From positions 115,117,072 through 115,181,071 of the forward strand of contig OZ020268.1 of assembly GCA_963971225.1 (NCBI GenBank): a stretch of DNA of 64,000 nucleotides, read 5' to 3'. Shown one piece after another: positions 33,437 through 45,240 of this stretch. This DNA is from Melieria omissa (lineage: Eukaryota; Arthropoda; Insecta; Diptera; Ulidiidae). A program made the position numbers and the translations under genes. Under the pieces are notes generated by a model that did no database searches, was not told the DNA's origin, and saw only the letters and a list, made by a program, of their open reading frames with translations. Positions within the stretch are counted from its first letter, which is position 1; every line of letters starts with the position of its first letter.

Positions 33437-34500
33437 TTTTGTAATAATTACAAAATAAAAATGATATCACTTACACTCCTAACCGCATTCTGCTTCTACT
33501 AATTTCCAACTTTTTCTGATTATAATTTTGTTGTGACAATCTGAATGGTGCAAATTCCACAAACATTCTCTGTCACGCACGTGTTCAATAAATTGCTTCA
33601 TGCTTCACGAGCAAATTGCTGAACTAATTCAAAAATGTTGATCGCTCTTTTTCGTCGCTTGCAGTCGCTGAATTGACTTTTCGCTATCTCGCTGCGAATT
33701 CACTTCGTCATTAACTTAACCTAAAACTACGAAACCAGTGGTATCCATTCTTCTGCTCACGTCTCACAGCGACCATATATTCGTATACTCGCGAGCAGCC
33801 GAATGGTCATCACTGTTCTAAACCCATTAACCCACCTATGACCTCAAAGCAAACGTCAGCAACTCCTAACAGCGCCTGCAGCCTCCGCCAACACAGTTCC
33901 ACTTCCTGACAAGTCGTACGCTTCACGCACTCCACCTTTTCTCTTGTGCTAAAGAGCGTAAATCAACATTTATTGCAGCACGCCACGGCCGCCTTCGCCT
34001 TCGTCATCGTCACAGTTGCTGCGCTGAACAAACCACAACAAGCGCCACTGCCACTTAGCAGCTCACTGCCAGTACATACACACATACAACAAAACACTGC
34101 TAAAAACTACTAAAAAAAAAATCTACTACCATGTGCGACGAGCGCAAAAAAGCGTAGTAGCGCATAGTTGCGAGCGAGCAGGAAGCAGCCAAAGTCGGAG
34201 ACGGAGCGAAAAAGGGGAGCCACTTAATGCTCGAAAATAAAACCAAACAAATTGACATATGCATGTGTAATTATTACATTAAGTTGAAGTGTTGGCGACG
34301 GTGGCGGCAGTGGTGGTGCGACAGCGGCAGCAGCAGAGTTGTGGTGAGCGCAAGGGCGACGCAACCAGCAAATGGAGAGCCGAATGGCAGCGAAACCATT
34401 CCAAAATAATTCAACAGCCGCTACGCAACAACAACAGCGACTCAGCGCACACAGAGCGAGCGCCGAAATTATGCACCGAACAAAGCTGAACTAAAGCGGT
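33437..34500. other. Transition into a GC-rich, promoter-like island
   Basis: A/T-rich up to 33520, then GC-rich with many CGCAC/GCGAG words and CAA runs near 34420. No TATA box or convincing initiator was identified. Frames at 34227-34489 come from composition. Confidence 0.35.
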
Positions 34501-37106
34501 GCGTGTGTGTTGAAAACGGGCGCAACCGAGAATGAAGCAGAGGGCAACACACAGCATTGCGAGAGAGCAGCGCTGCCGACAGCAAAGTTGACTGCGACAG
34601 CAGCAACGAAGGCAGCGACCCCATGGCGCGAACCAGTCGTTGCTGTGTCGCATTGAGAGCGCGCGCACTTTTAAATTGTAGCCGAAAGTTGATTTGTTGT
34701 TGTTTTTGTTTTGCCTTTTGCGCACTGTGGCCATTGAAATGCTCGGCTCGGTGTGCGCTACGGTTCGAACTGTGCGCTGCTCTGCTGCTGCTGTTGGCGT
34801 GTGGTATGACGACGAAAGGTGGTCGCCGTGGCTGTTGTTGTTGCCATTGTTATTGGTGTAGCTGTCAGATACATTTGTATCGGTCGTGGCAGCGCTCGCT
34901 CGAACGTTCACTCGTGTGTTGGTCTGAGCGAGAGCGCAGCGCACCAAGTAGCGCAACGAGCACCTGGACCGCAGGAGCGATGCAAGGGGGCCACAGACGC
35001 AAAGCAAGCCAGCCAGCAGCAACGAACCAACGAACAACCGAACCAACCGACCAGCCAGCCAGCCAGCAGGCAAGCAGCCAGCCGCCAGTGAGTTTTGTGC
35101 TGTCGCTGGCAGTCAGTTGAAGTTTAGTTCCTTTCTGGCTGCTGTCAAATGTCGTCATGTTTTCTTGATAGTACGCGCGACGCGGCAACAACACAGTCAC
35201 CAGACAACTGAGCCAAACACTTTGACTTGTGGATTTTCTTCAAATTTCAAGCGACACTCAACGCGATACAAAAGTGCTGAAAACGTGAAAATCGTACGAG
35301 AAATTCACTTACAACAAAAAATTGAAATTTGCTAAAATTCAACAACAATGCAAACGCATTTTGCAAACACAATTTAAATGAAAAATTTGCCAGTTTTCGA
35401 AAAATTTTTTAAATTCAAGCAAACAAATATTGTCGTGTGTCGTCAGTGAACAAAGTGAATTGATTGAATGTTAATTAATTAATTGCAACGAAACAATTAA
35501 TCAAGTGGCAGATTTATTTCGAATATTGAACGGAAAAGTGAAAACTTATCGCGGCAAAGGAAAAGCGGAAAATCCGAAATAGCAAAAGAAAAGGCCGCAG
35601 AAAGAAAGCCACCAAAGTCCGACTGTGTTTTTTGGCATTTGGCAAGTGTGAAGCGGCTAACGAGCGCAACAATTCACGCCGCTGCTGGCATTCAATCGAG
35701 ACAGCAGAAATTGTTCAAGCAAAAAGTTGGTTAAATGCCGAACAAAAATTCAGCAGGCACCCCAACTGTGGCAGCAACGAAAGCGTAAAAGCGACCAAGG
35801 AAAATTGGCCAAGCAGGCAAAACACAAAAAAACAAAGTAAAAAATAAAATTAAGTTAAAAACGAAATCAAGTAAAATTCATTTTGGGCCAATTGCAAGCG
35901 AACCGGTTCGAGTGACAGCTCAAGTGCAGTGAAATTACCAACAAACAATAACAATTCCAAAAACAAAAAATAATAGCAAACAGTTAAAAGTTCGTTGCGA
36001 TTTAAACTCAAAATTGAATTGGCCAAACAACTAAACTTGTAGAAAAGCTGCTACAACAACAACAATTGAAGATAACACCGCCAAAACACAACAACAGCAC
36101 AAATAAAAACAAAGTAACGCACGTGCATGTGCGTGTGTGTGTGTGAGTGCGCTGCATGTGCGTGTGTGTCCATCCGTGCCGCGACATATCTATGTGTGTG
36201 CGTGCGCGCGTGTGTGTGCGTTAAGCCGACTAAAGTGCAGCAAGTAAATTTCGCTGAATTTCACTGCAGCTAAAACAACACTAAAAGTTGCGGAAGGAAG
36301 AAAAAAGTCAACTTGAAAAAAAATAAAATTAAGAAACATATTATTAACTAAACGAAAAATCCACAATACATTAGAATTTTTGGCTTAAACTAACAGTGAA
36401 ACAACTAAAGTTAGGTTAGTTCGTATGGAACTCAAGTTAAATGTGTGTGTGTGTAAAATTAATTGAATTGTCAAAACGCAAAATTGAACCAATCGCATTG
36501 ACATTTGCACAAAGCAGCGAAACAAAACAGAAACGAAACCAAGAAGAGAAAACCAAGAAACTACAACCAAGAAATTTTGTGTAAAAAAAAACAAAAAAGG
36601 CAAAAAGTTCCTGTTGACATAACAACAAAACAAAACTTGGATTACTTAAACAGTATTAAAAAATCATCTACTACAACTAAAAACAACAAAAACAAAATCC
36701 ACTTAACACTAAACACTCAAGAGAATTTATTTCAAACACAACCGCAACAAAAACTTAGTGAAATTCCAAATCTCTGCACAACAAAAACGCAACCAAATGT
36801 CATGCAAACGACAACAACAACAACAAACCCAATAATAACACAACAACTAACAGCAGTTGTCAACAAAGTCGCACAATAAATTTGCATAAATTTCTAACAC
36901 TGATCAAACAATTAACTGATAAATGTAGCAACATAATTCGCAACAACAATTAGCACACACAAAAATTTGCAAACACAACAAATCGAAAAAAACAAGCAGC
37001 GAAAGCAGTGGAACTATCGTCGTTCGTGGTTCGTTGTGTAAAAGTGCGTGTGCCAGAAATCCAGCAACCAAGCCAAAACGTTCGCTAGCGTTTGGTTTTT
37101 CGAGCA
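34501..37106 (+). other. Long 5' UTR-like stretch
   Basis: The plus strand is A- and C-rich with AAAC, CAAC and AAAGTG words, with GT runs at 36130-36230. It is rich in stops and ends directly before the candidate start codon at 37107. A CCAGCCAGCCAGC tract lies near 35053. A TCAGTT initiator-like site lies at 35113-35118, but no downstream promoter element fits. Large overlapping frames on both strands (34411-35120) cancel each other and lack domains. This resembles the multi-kilobase 5' UTRs of fly genes; transcription is inferred. Confidence 0.4.
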
Positions 37107-37171
37107 ATGCAATTGATTGTTGACAAAATTCCCATGTTTTCGAAACAAACATCGAAGCGTAATTCCAAAAA
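37107..37171 (+). CDS. Candidate first coding exon B (unrecognised protein)
   Basis: ATG at 37107 opens MQLIVDKIP followed by MFSKQTSKRNSK, then the donor AAAAA|GTAAGT at 37172. An in-frame TAG at 37086-37088 bounds the N-terminus. A second in-frame ATG starts MFSKQTSKRNSK, a basic Ser/Lys-rich start typical of cytoplasmic adaptor or kinase N-termini, but no family was recognised. The exon gives 21 codons plus two bases. If the donor is not used, the frame stops at once (AAG TAA), leaving a 22-codon upstream ORF. The position after a long 5' UTR-like stretch supports a first coding exon; the rest of the gene would lie to the right, beyond the window. Confidence 0.4.
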
Positions 37172-37177
37172 GTAAGT
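37172..37177 (+). promoter_or_regulatory. Candidate 5' splice donor (GTAAGT)
   Basis: CCAAAAA|GTAAGTC matches the donor consensus at all six intronic positions. A second donor-like site (TTAG|GTAAAG) lies near 37694-37700, just before the sequence turns very A+T-rich. Confidence 0.45.
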
Positions 37178-37735
37178 CACCAAATCCAACTAACTAACTA
37201 GTACGAACTTTTCACCAAATCATTTATGCGACATTAACTCAATGCAGCTAAACAAACAAAACAATATTAGCCGAAATAGCCGAAAAAAGAGAAAACCTAA
37301 CGAACCCAAGTGCACGCAAATCCAGTCACGAGAACGCCGGACAAGTGCTGCAAATCTCTGAATTGCTTTCCAAAAAGTGTCAACGACATTTGAGGCGTTC
37401 TGACTGCTGCTGCCGCCAGCTACTACTACTACTACTACCTACTACTACTAGTACTATTCCCACTACTTTCTCACTACATTATTAAGCGACAGCAACCGCT
37501 CAGCCGGCCAACCGTAAGCAACAGCGACAGCAACAGCAACACAGCCACTGCAGCCTAACTAAGTAGCATTAAAGTCAAGCAAACAAGCTAACGCGAGCTA
37601 ATAGCACGAGGAAGCGCGCCAGCCGTAACAACAACAACAATACGATTGCTGTTGCCAACGCTGTGATGCATTGCCTTTCAAAAAAATAACAATTAGGTAA
37701 AGACCAAAACAAATTTCTCTTTCTCTTTTCAAAAC
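37178..37735. other. GC-richer tail of the island
   Basis: Holds a TAC triplet run at 37420-37452, CAACAGCGACAGCAACAG near 37520 and a CAACAACAACAA run near 37627. Composition resembles the preceding UTR-like stretch, so a non-coding exon could extend to about 37694. No coding frame. Confidence 0.35.
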
Positions 37736-38770
37736 AAACTGCATAACGTTAATTTCATTATTTTTTGTGGGTTTTTGTTGTTGTTTAATTTATTTTATTT
37801 TTTTGTTGCAGTTTTTATGAGAAAAAGATAGTTTTCTAATTTTTGATTAGTTTGTTTCTTACATGAAAATAGGTGTATTTATTGAAAAAGAAGTGTTTTT
37901 TATGTAAAAAAAAAAAATATGTAAGTGTTTCTTATGTTGAAGCAAATATATAAAAACTAATTAAGTTAAAAATAAAAAATATGTAAAAATAAAATAAAAA
38001 AATTTCAAGAACAAATTTAAAAATTTTAAGAACTACAAAATAAAAAATTATAAAGAAACTGAAATTTCATTTGCAATTTTAGTTAAAACTAAAAAAATAA
38101 TTAATTGAATCCATAATAAATTATAATTATAAATTAAATAAAACCATAATTCTTATTAATCAAAATAATTCAATATAATTGATTCTATTTATATTTTAAT
38201 AAGCAAAATTAAAAACAAAAAAATTAAACAAAAACATAAATAAAAAATATATGAATAACAAAAAATTAATGAAAAAACTAGAAGTTAAAACATTTAAAAT
38301 AATTTATTTTAATAACAAATTTAAAACGAAAAAACACATAAAAAATACAAAAGGAAAAATATATGAATCACAAAAGTTAGATAAAAAATTTAAATTAAAA
38401 TTTTAAAGAATATAAATATTAAAAAATAAAAACCAATTTAAATATTAAAAAAAACAATAAAAAACACTTTACAAAATATTATAAAAGATCAAAAAATAAC
38501 AAAAAAATATAAATTTTAAATAAAACGAGCAAAAATCAAAAAAAAAAAATGCAAATTAAATTAAAATAAAAAAATAAATAAAAACAAATAATAATTAAAA
38601 ACAAACAAATAAGACACGAATAGAATTAATTAAAAATATGTAAAATTCATATTTAAAAACAATTTCTTATTTTATTTTTGCTTCTTCTCCATAATTATAA
38701 AAAGGTACAAAATATATAATAAACAAACAATAAAAAAACAAAAACTAGGTAAAAAAAACAAAAATTAGAA
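37736..38770. other. Extremely A+T-rich stretch
   Basis: AAAATAAAAA-type sequence with hardly any C or G; no gene. The boundary with the GC-richer DNA to the left is abrupt. Confidence 0.55.
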
Positions 38771-39082
38771 AAAAATAAAATAAGTAATAAAAATTAAGAA
38801 AAACAAAAAAAAAATAAACAAAAAAAGGAATAACTGAAAAATAAATATAACTAATAAAAAACAAATGCAACACTGATAAAAAGTATCAAAATTCAAAAGT
38901 TTTTAAATATTAAAAACAATGTTCTTTTTTTAAATAAAATAAAAAAATAATTAAGAAAAACCAAAAAAGTAAACAAAAAAGGAATAACTGAAAAATAAAA
39001 ATAACTAATAATAAACAAATGCAACAGTGATAAAAAGTATCAAAATTCAAAAGTTTTAAAATATTAAAAACAATTCTTTTTA
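38771..39082. repeat. Tandem duplication, 154-bp period
   Basis: GGAATAACTGAAAAATAAA starts at 38827 and again at 38981. Both are followed by ATAACTAATAA, ACAAATGCAACASTGATAAA and AAGTATCAAAATTCAAAAGT. Copies are very similar, about 95% by eye in this core, so the duplication is fairly recent. Confidence 0.85.
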
Positions 39083-41180
39083 TTTTTTTTCTACGTAAAT
39101 ACTTTTTGTTAAAAAATAAAGATTTATCGGAAAAAGTTAAGGAAGAATAATGAAACTTTAATTTCGAAAAAAAATTTCTAAAATCTGTTGATTAATTTTA
39201 TATTTATTAACGGACAACTATAAAACGCTGAACTATAATTTGCACAAAATGTTGAATGAATTTTGCTTCAATTACAGCAAATTTATTTTGTTTATAATAA
39301 TTGTTTATGAAAAAGTGTTTATTCAATTTTTTTTGCTATCATTTCTGCATCTCTGTCTGATAAAAATGTTTATTACCTCTTTTGCTTTCACTGCTAAAAA
39401 CAAAATAAAACAATGTTTCACTATCTTAACTGTTATAAACAAATAACAACAAAAATAATACAAAAAACTTCTTAAATATTTTTTTTTTTTTGTTCGCGAA
39501 GTTTCTAGCTTAGTTTTTTTATAACAAACAAATTGCTAGTTAATTTTAAATAATTTTTAGGCCATAATTTTTTCAAATATTTGCATAGCTTTGTTGTGTT
39601 TTATTATTTACTTCTTCTCAGATTTGCAATTTTTTTGTCTTACAAGAGACATTTTTTTTGTTTGCCAATCTTTTTACAATTTGTTTTATTTTCACTGAAA
39701 ATTCTTTTCAAGTGATTTTTTGTTGTTCTTGTTGTTTTCCTGTGTTGGCTTTGCGATTTTTTTTATAAATTAGACTAAATTTGCTGTCGCAGTGTTTGTT
39801 GCTTATTGCTGTTGTCTTAATTTAAATGTTCGTAATTGAATTTCTTCTTTTTTTTTATTTATTTTTTTTGTGCTAATTTCTTGTGGTTCGATTTAATTCT
39901 GTTTTTTTTTTGCACTCTTTGTACTTTGTTGTACTTTATTTGTGTTTGGTGTCATGGCTGCATAAATCAACGGCACAAAATAAACAAATACAATACACAA
40001 AAGCAACAACAACAGGTGCAGGTGCTTGTTCTAGCAATAAAAAACAACTGTACTTTCTTATTTCTTTCGTATGCACTTTGAATTGTCTTGCAAGCTGTGC
40101 AAAGTTCACAGAAATTTTTGACTGCTTACTCAACTTTATTGTTGTTCAAATTTGATATTTGTTTGCTGTTTTTGAGTTTTGATTTTTGAATCAAAAATGT
40201 GCTTTAATATAAATAAATTTTTTTGTACATAACTTTTTTGGTTATGTAATGAAACAGAAACATTCTGAAGTGAAGCAATAATTACAACTTTAAACAAACA
40301 ATTTCAAATAATTAAAAACAAAAATACAAAATAACTCAAATATTTAATTAACACACACTTAGGGCCACAATAACTTCTTATCGACTTGGCGCCACTGATT
40401 TACTGTCGTTATCATCAAACAAACAAAGTAACAAACAAACACTTTTTACTTGAAATATTTTCAATGATGGCATTCATTTGTATATCTTTCCCCCTCTGTG
40501 GTTTATAATGTCTAACTTTCCCACCGTTGGCATTTTTCATTTTTATTTTTTGATGTGAATTAAATTTTCCATCAATTTGCGAGCAGCAAAAAATTTACTT
40601 TACATCTGAGCCACATTTATGTGCACACAAAAACCACGCTTTGTCTGACGCTTCTGGCACCCTTCTCTCTGGCTTTCAACAAAGCCAATGGAAAAAAATA
40701 TTTCAGTTTTTTTTTTACCGCAATTCACACAGCTGTTATATTCCTCTGTATGGTTTTGCTTATCATTTGTGGTCGCCTGAAATATTTTTCCAGATTTTAA
40801 TTTTTTGCCAAAAAGCATGAAAAAATTTTGTACTGACAACCAAGTTTATGGAAAAAAACATTGTTTATAATGTTGAAACACAGTGGCTTGAAAACTGTGC
40901 AAAAAATAGTAATAGATACGCTTAAAAGTTCACAGAAATGTAACAAATTGGATATTCGAGTTTTATGCAGTAACTACTGCAAGTTTGTGGCAGTTTTTAT
41001 GACAATGTGAAAGCTAAAGGCATTTCTATTTATTAAAAAAAAACTTTTCATTAAAACACAAAGAAAAAATTATATTTTCATTGCAATTTAAATTATTTAC
41101 AACGCAAAAAGTAGTTAAATTTGTTAAACCAATTAATGAATAAGTATAAGTTTTAGTACAAATAAATTCATTAGTTCATT
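39083..41180. other. A+T-rich non-coding stretch
   Basis: T-runs dominate 39480-39960. Frames at 39240-39446 and 39836-40155 are Phe/Leu/Lys-rich from composition. No gene or repeat unit recognised. Confidence 0.45.
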
Positions 41181-41564
41181 TTAATTCAAGTATGCGTCGT
41201 TTTGTTCCATAACTTGTTATCATTTTGAAGATAATTCCAGTACATCTCTCTTATAGTAACCCTTGTCTCTATTAGCCAACAACTGTTTTGTTCCATAACT
41301 TAATTCCAGTATATCTTTTTCATAGAAATCCTTGTCTCTATTAGCCAACAACTGGAAAAAGTTGGTTTTCACAAGCTGCTTCTGAGATAAATTCTTCACC
41401 AACAAAATCATTCGACAGGAACAGGTGGTAATCACTTGTTGGCAGGTTTGGTTATAAGGTGAATTCATAGAATCCTCCCAACCAATTTCCCGAAGCTTCT
41501 GGCGAGTCACTGTCGATGTGTGTGGCCTCCTATTTCTTCCTTTTTTATCTTTGCTGGTGTTCAA
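41181..41564 (-). pseudogene. mariner transposase C-terminal relic with tandem duplication
   Basis: The minus strand reads RPHTSTVTRQKLREIGWE, the mariner segment after the second catalytic Asp. A frame change leads to LPTSDYHLFLSNDFVGEEF with the third Asp motif. Then come QLLANRDKDFYEKDILELS, a second QLLANRDKGYYKRDVLELS, and in frame with two stops QVMEQNDAYLN and a terminal TAA at 41181. The repeated ANRDK block shows a 69-86 bp tandem duplication (41199-41352) inside the old gene. No terminal repeats were found. It resembles the relic at 3640-3930 more than the two mariners with intact ends. Confidence 0.75.
41199..41352. repeat. Tandem duplication inside the mariner relic
   Basis: GTTTTGTTCCATAACTT occurs at 41199 and 41285. 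AATTCCAGTAYATCTYTYT occurs at 41233 and 41302, and CTTGTCTCTATTAGCCAACA in each copy. The left copy carries 17 extra bases between the first two words. Confidence 0.85.
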
Positions 41565-44000
41565 GTTTGATCAAACAAAACTCAGTCGAGCAATCATTAC
41601 ACTGCCTGAAAATTTTTGTTTTTAGTATGGAATCTTATCTTTCTAATGTCATCTAGTGAAATTATTTTGATTTGACTTATAAAAAGCGAGAACAGATTAC
41701 TTAAGCCATTTATTGAAAAGATAATGGATTTCTTTTTTTTGCATTGCTAAGTACTACAAACTAATTAAAAACTTTTGCAAGATTGTTTTATTTACAAATG
41801 GCGCTAAAAATTAAAAAAAATAATAATCAATTTCCACTCTTTTTCATTTTGATAATTTTTTCCATTCAAAAGACATATTCCAGCAAGTTCTGGAAATACT
41901 TTGAAATAATCCTTGGCACACAACAGCTCAATCAGTGCTGATTGCTATCTGTGCAACTTTAGCAAAATGACTAATCAAGCACCAGATTACTGCCCGATTA
42001 GTCATCTGGCAGTCATTCGAAAATGTCAACAAACTTGTAGAAATAAATTTGACTGTATAAATTAATCAATGAGTGATGCCAAATCACCACCAAACACATT
42101 GAAACTTATCTGACGGGTTGCTTATCTGTCGCTCACTGGCACTGCCACTCATTCCAAAATAGCAGAAAATTAAGTGCAATCCAGAGTTTTCAATTCAATG
42201 GCCTAAAAATACATACACGCATACACACACACATGTCTATGTGGAAAATATATTTTCCTACCCAACAACAACAAGCAGTCCAGAATGCCACAACATATGC
42301 AACACCAAAGTATGTAGCCAGTAATATCTTCATATATTTAGCTACATTTTGTATCTGTTGTACAATTTGATGTATCAGCTTATCGCATTACAATTCATTT
42401 ACACACACACACACACAAACCACTACGATAAATGCGCATACGGCGCATCAAACGAATTTTCCGCGCTCCCTTTTCTTCGACATTTCTTGTTGTTCGCTTT
42501 CTTGCACTGTTTGCATTGCCTTGTTGCGCAGTTCATTTGGAAATTTTCTCCCTTTTGCTGTCGACAGAAAGAAAATAATAAAAATATACGCGTATATGAA
42601 AAGCAAAGTGGAGAAAAGACGAATATAAAAATTTTTCCAAGCAACGCGGCTGCAATTGGAAGTAGTTGTGATGCTGTTGTTGTTGTTGTTGGTACGCTAG
42701 AGCAACTTCAATTGCAGCCTCAGCGGCGTTTCCCAGACGTTTTTTTGCTTCAAGGGGACCGACCCGACCTGGAACGCCGCTGTTGCTGGTGTTGCTGGTG
42801 TGGCTGGTGTTGTTGTTGTTGTTGTTGTTGTTGTTGGGCAGGGGCCCATCACAAACTCGCCATGTATCTTCTCATGCATGCAATGAAGATCTTTCTGGGC
42901 GACCAAAGAAGAACTTGGTTGAGATTTCAGTTTGCAGCGCATGGGAAATCAACAACAAAACCATCAACAGCAACAGCAACAACAACAACAAATGCCATGG
43001 CAGGGAGCGTGTAGCCAACAGTGGAAACGTTAGGGAAAAGGTCAGACATGTATTTTGTGAAAATTCTGTTTTCTCTTTAGTGTTGATGTGTGCGTTGTTG
43101 TTGCTATTTTGCGTTTCGACCGTCGATCGCGTTGTGTTTACCTCTTTTGCGGCGTCTGCTACAATGTTGTTGGTTGATCTATTGCCGTCTTTGGCTTCTT
43201 CTTTCACTGCTTAGCTGCGCATCTTTCACATCTTTCATTTCAATATTTCGCCGAATAATACATTTTCGAATTTCGCCGTTCGAGTTCTACCTACGCAGAC
43301 CATCGACCGACCATTCATTCGGTTCATTGCGCTCGCTCGAGTTGCTTTTGTTGCCATTCTGCTTTGGCTGGTTTTTGTTTTTTTGTTTGTTTATTCTGCG
43401 TTCTTGGCTTTTTCTGCACGCACACTTGGCTACTTTTTGTCGAACATTATTCAAGAATAAATTTCGTTTGGTTGTATGGACGACAACAACGGTGACAGCG
43501 AGCAACGTTCGACATGCGAAAGGTTGGTGACGTTGAAGTCGCTGATGACGTCGACAACTGTGCAATTCGAACCCTGGAAAAGCCACTTCAGTGCGTTAGA
43601 AAAACAACGAACAACAGCAAACACAACAACAACAACATTTTGGTACCAAAGTGAAGGGATTTTTTTTGGGTGATATGATTTTGGTTGCGGGTTTTCAGTC
43701 TAATTTTGCTACTTTGCAGGTACTTGGCTGGTAAACTGAAGCTACAGAAAGTGTCTGGGCCGTCAGACGAATATCAGGTATAGGTGCGTTCTGAATGCCA
43801 GAACGTTGCCTGTGTTCGGTTGTGTTGGCAGCGAGGTAGGCAACGAAGGCGCAGCTGCCGAACAGGTGTGGCCATGGCAGCGGAAAGGTGCACGTGCGCA
43901 CTGTTAGCATGACAGCTGCGTGTGCGTGGCGGTAGGGGGCGGCATTCAATTAGTGTTGGCGCGAAATTCAACTCACTCTACGGTGTAAACAGGCCGACTT
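41565..44000. other. Non-coding stretch with a GC-richer triplet island
   Basis: A+T-rich to about 41900; then CA runs near 42225 and 42405, GTT triplets at 42670-42690 and 42809-42836, and CAACAGCAACAGCAACA near 42965. Overlapping frames on both strands (42349-43530) are Cys/Phe/Leu or Thr-rich and conflict. No domain or consistent exon was found. Confidence 0.4.
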
Positions 44001-45240
44001 TGCGGCAAAAATTGCATTATGAGTTTTAACCCAAATGTGCCGGAGTTCATTTTGGTTGAAATTTGCCAAAATATGACCTGATCGAAATAATAAGAAGCAA
44101 AGGTAGGTAGGTAAGAGAGGCAGTCCCAGATATTGAAGACTAGAGACTCACATAGGCTAATTTAGCCCGTTGCATAGTGATACGTTTCATAGACAAAATT
44201 CAAAAAATTTATAGTCTCAGAATTTAACGATTTTGATGTCATTTGAAAGGTAAAACTCCAACTAAGAAAACCCAAAAAATCTGTGCAAGAAATTAAATAG
44301 TGCCTGTGCAAAAGCGGCTCAGAGTTGAAACTTTTTTCACAAAAAAAATTTAACTACATATTTTCTGTTTTTCTGTCTATTGAGTATTTTAAAAATACAT
44401 GGTTACCAAAACGTTGCTACAACTTTCAATATGGATTAAGAAATGATGTGGCCATTTTCGCTTTCAATGTTTTATCAAATTTTGCAAAACTGGGGTTTTT
44501 ACTTCACTTTTAATTCAAAATATTTTTCTAAGGTAAAAATCTGAAAATTGGCAAAACTTAGAGGGAAAATATCTAAAAACTATGTACTTTCACATTCCTG
44601 GATTTTTTTATTTTAAGAAGCATGCTTTCTTTGTTGGATAATGTAATTAAATCCACCGATATCTTCCGATCTCAGAAAATAATTCAATTTGAAAAGTGGT
44701 CTAAAAACGTATTTTTCGACAGAATTTATTCTATTTATCCCTAAAAGCAGCATGAAACATGAAAAAAATCTTCACAAATACCAAACATACATCTATTATT
44801 ATAGTTTTTATTGCAAAACCAGAGGGTCCATAGATAAGTTGTATTACTATTTGGAACCATCATTGTTAACGTTACCGATAAATGGTTCTAAGTAAATTAA
44901 CTTCATAACAGAACTTAACTTCATAACTGCCAAAATTTTTTCCAGAGTACAAACATTTTCAATGAAAATTCATTTTTAACTAAATATTTTTAAGCTTCAT
45001 AATGTTATTGTTTAATGTTTCTAACTTTAAAACTTGTTCAACGCAATAAAAAAATTGCTTGAATAATTGTAGATTTGATAACGTTTCCCTCTTTGATAAC
45101 GTTTCCATTCAATCTCTATAACACTTTAATAATTTTTCAAATTATAAGAAGAAAGAAATAAGTTTTAGAATAATTGTATCACCGAAGAAATAGTGCCCAT
45201 TTGAGGGTTAACTGCAAACTTTGGGTTAGTTAAACAGACT
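44001..45240. other. A+T-rich non-coding stretch
   Basis: No gene, repeat or transposon end was recognised. Frames at 44325-44513 and 44689-44895 are short and motif-free. Confidence 0.4.

Noticed and set aside
34411..35120. 220-residue minus-strand and 187-residue plus-strand frames
   Set aside because: They overlap each other in GC-rich DNA and contain repeat-derived Gln/Pro/Ser and Asn/Cys tracts; neither shows a domain.
35113..35147. Initiator plus downstream promoter element
   Set aside because: TCAGTT fits an initiator, but the +28 to +33 bases (CTGTCA) do not fit the downstream element, and TCAGTT words are common.
42349..43530. Overlapping plus-strand frames of 143-221 residues
   Set aside because: Cys/Leu/Phe-rich reads through GTT repeats with competing minus frames; no recognised motif.
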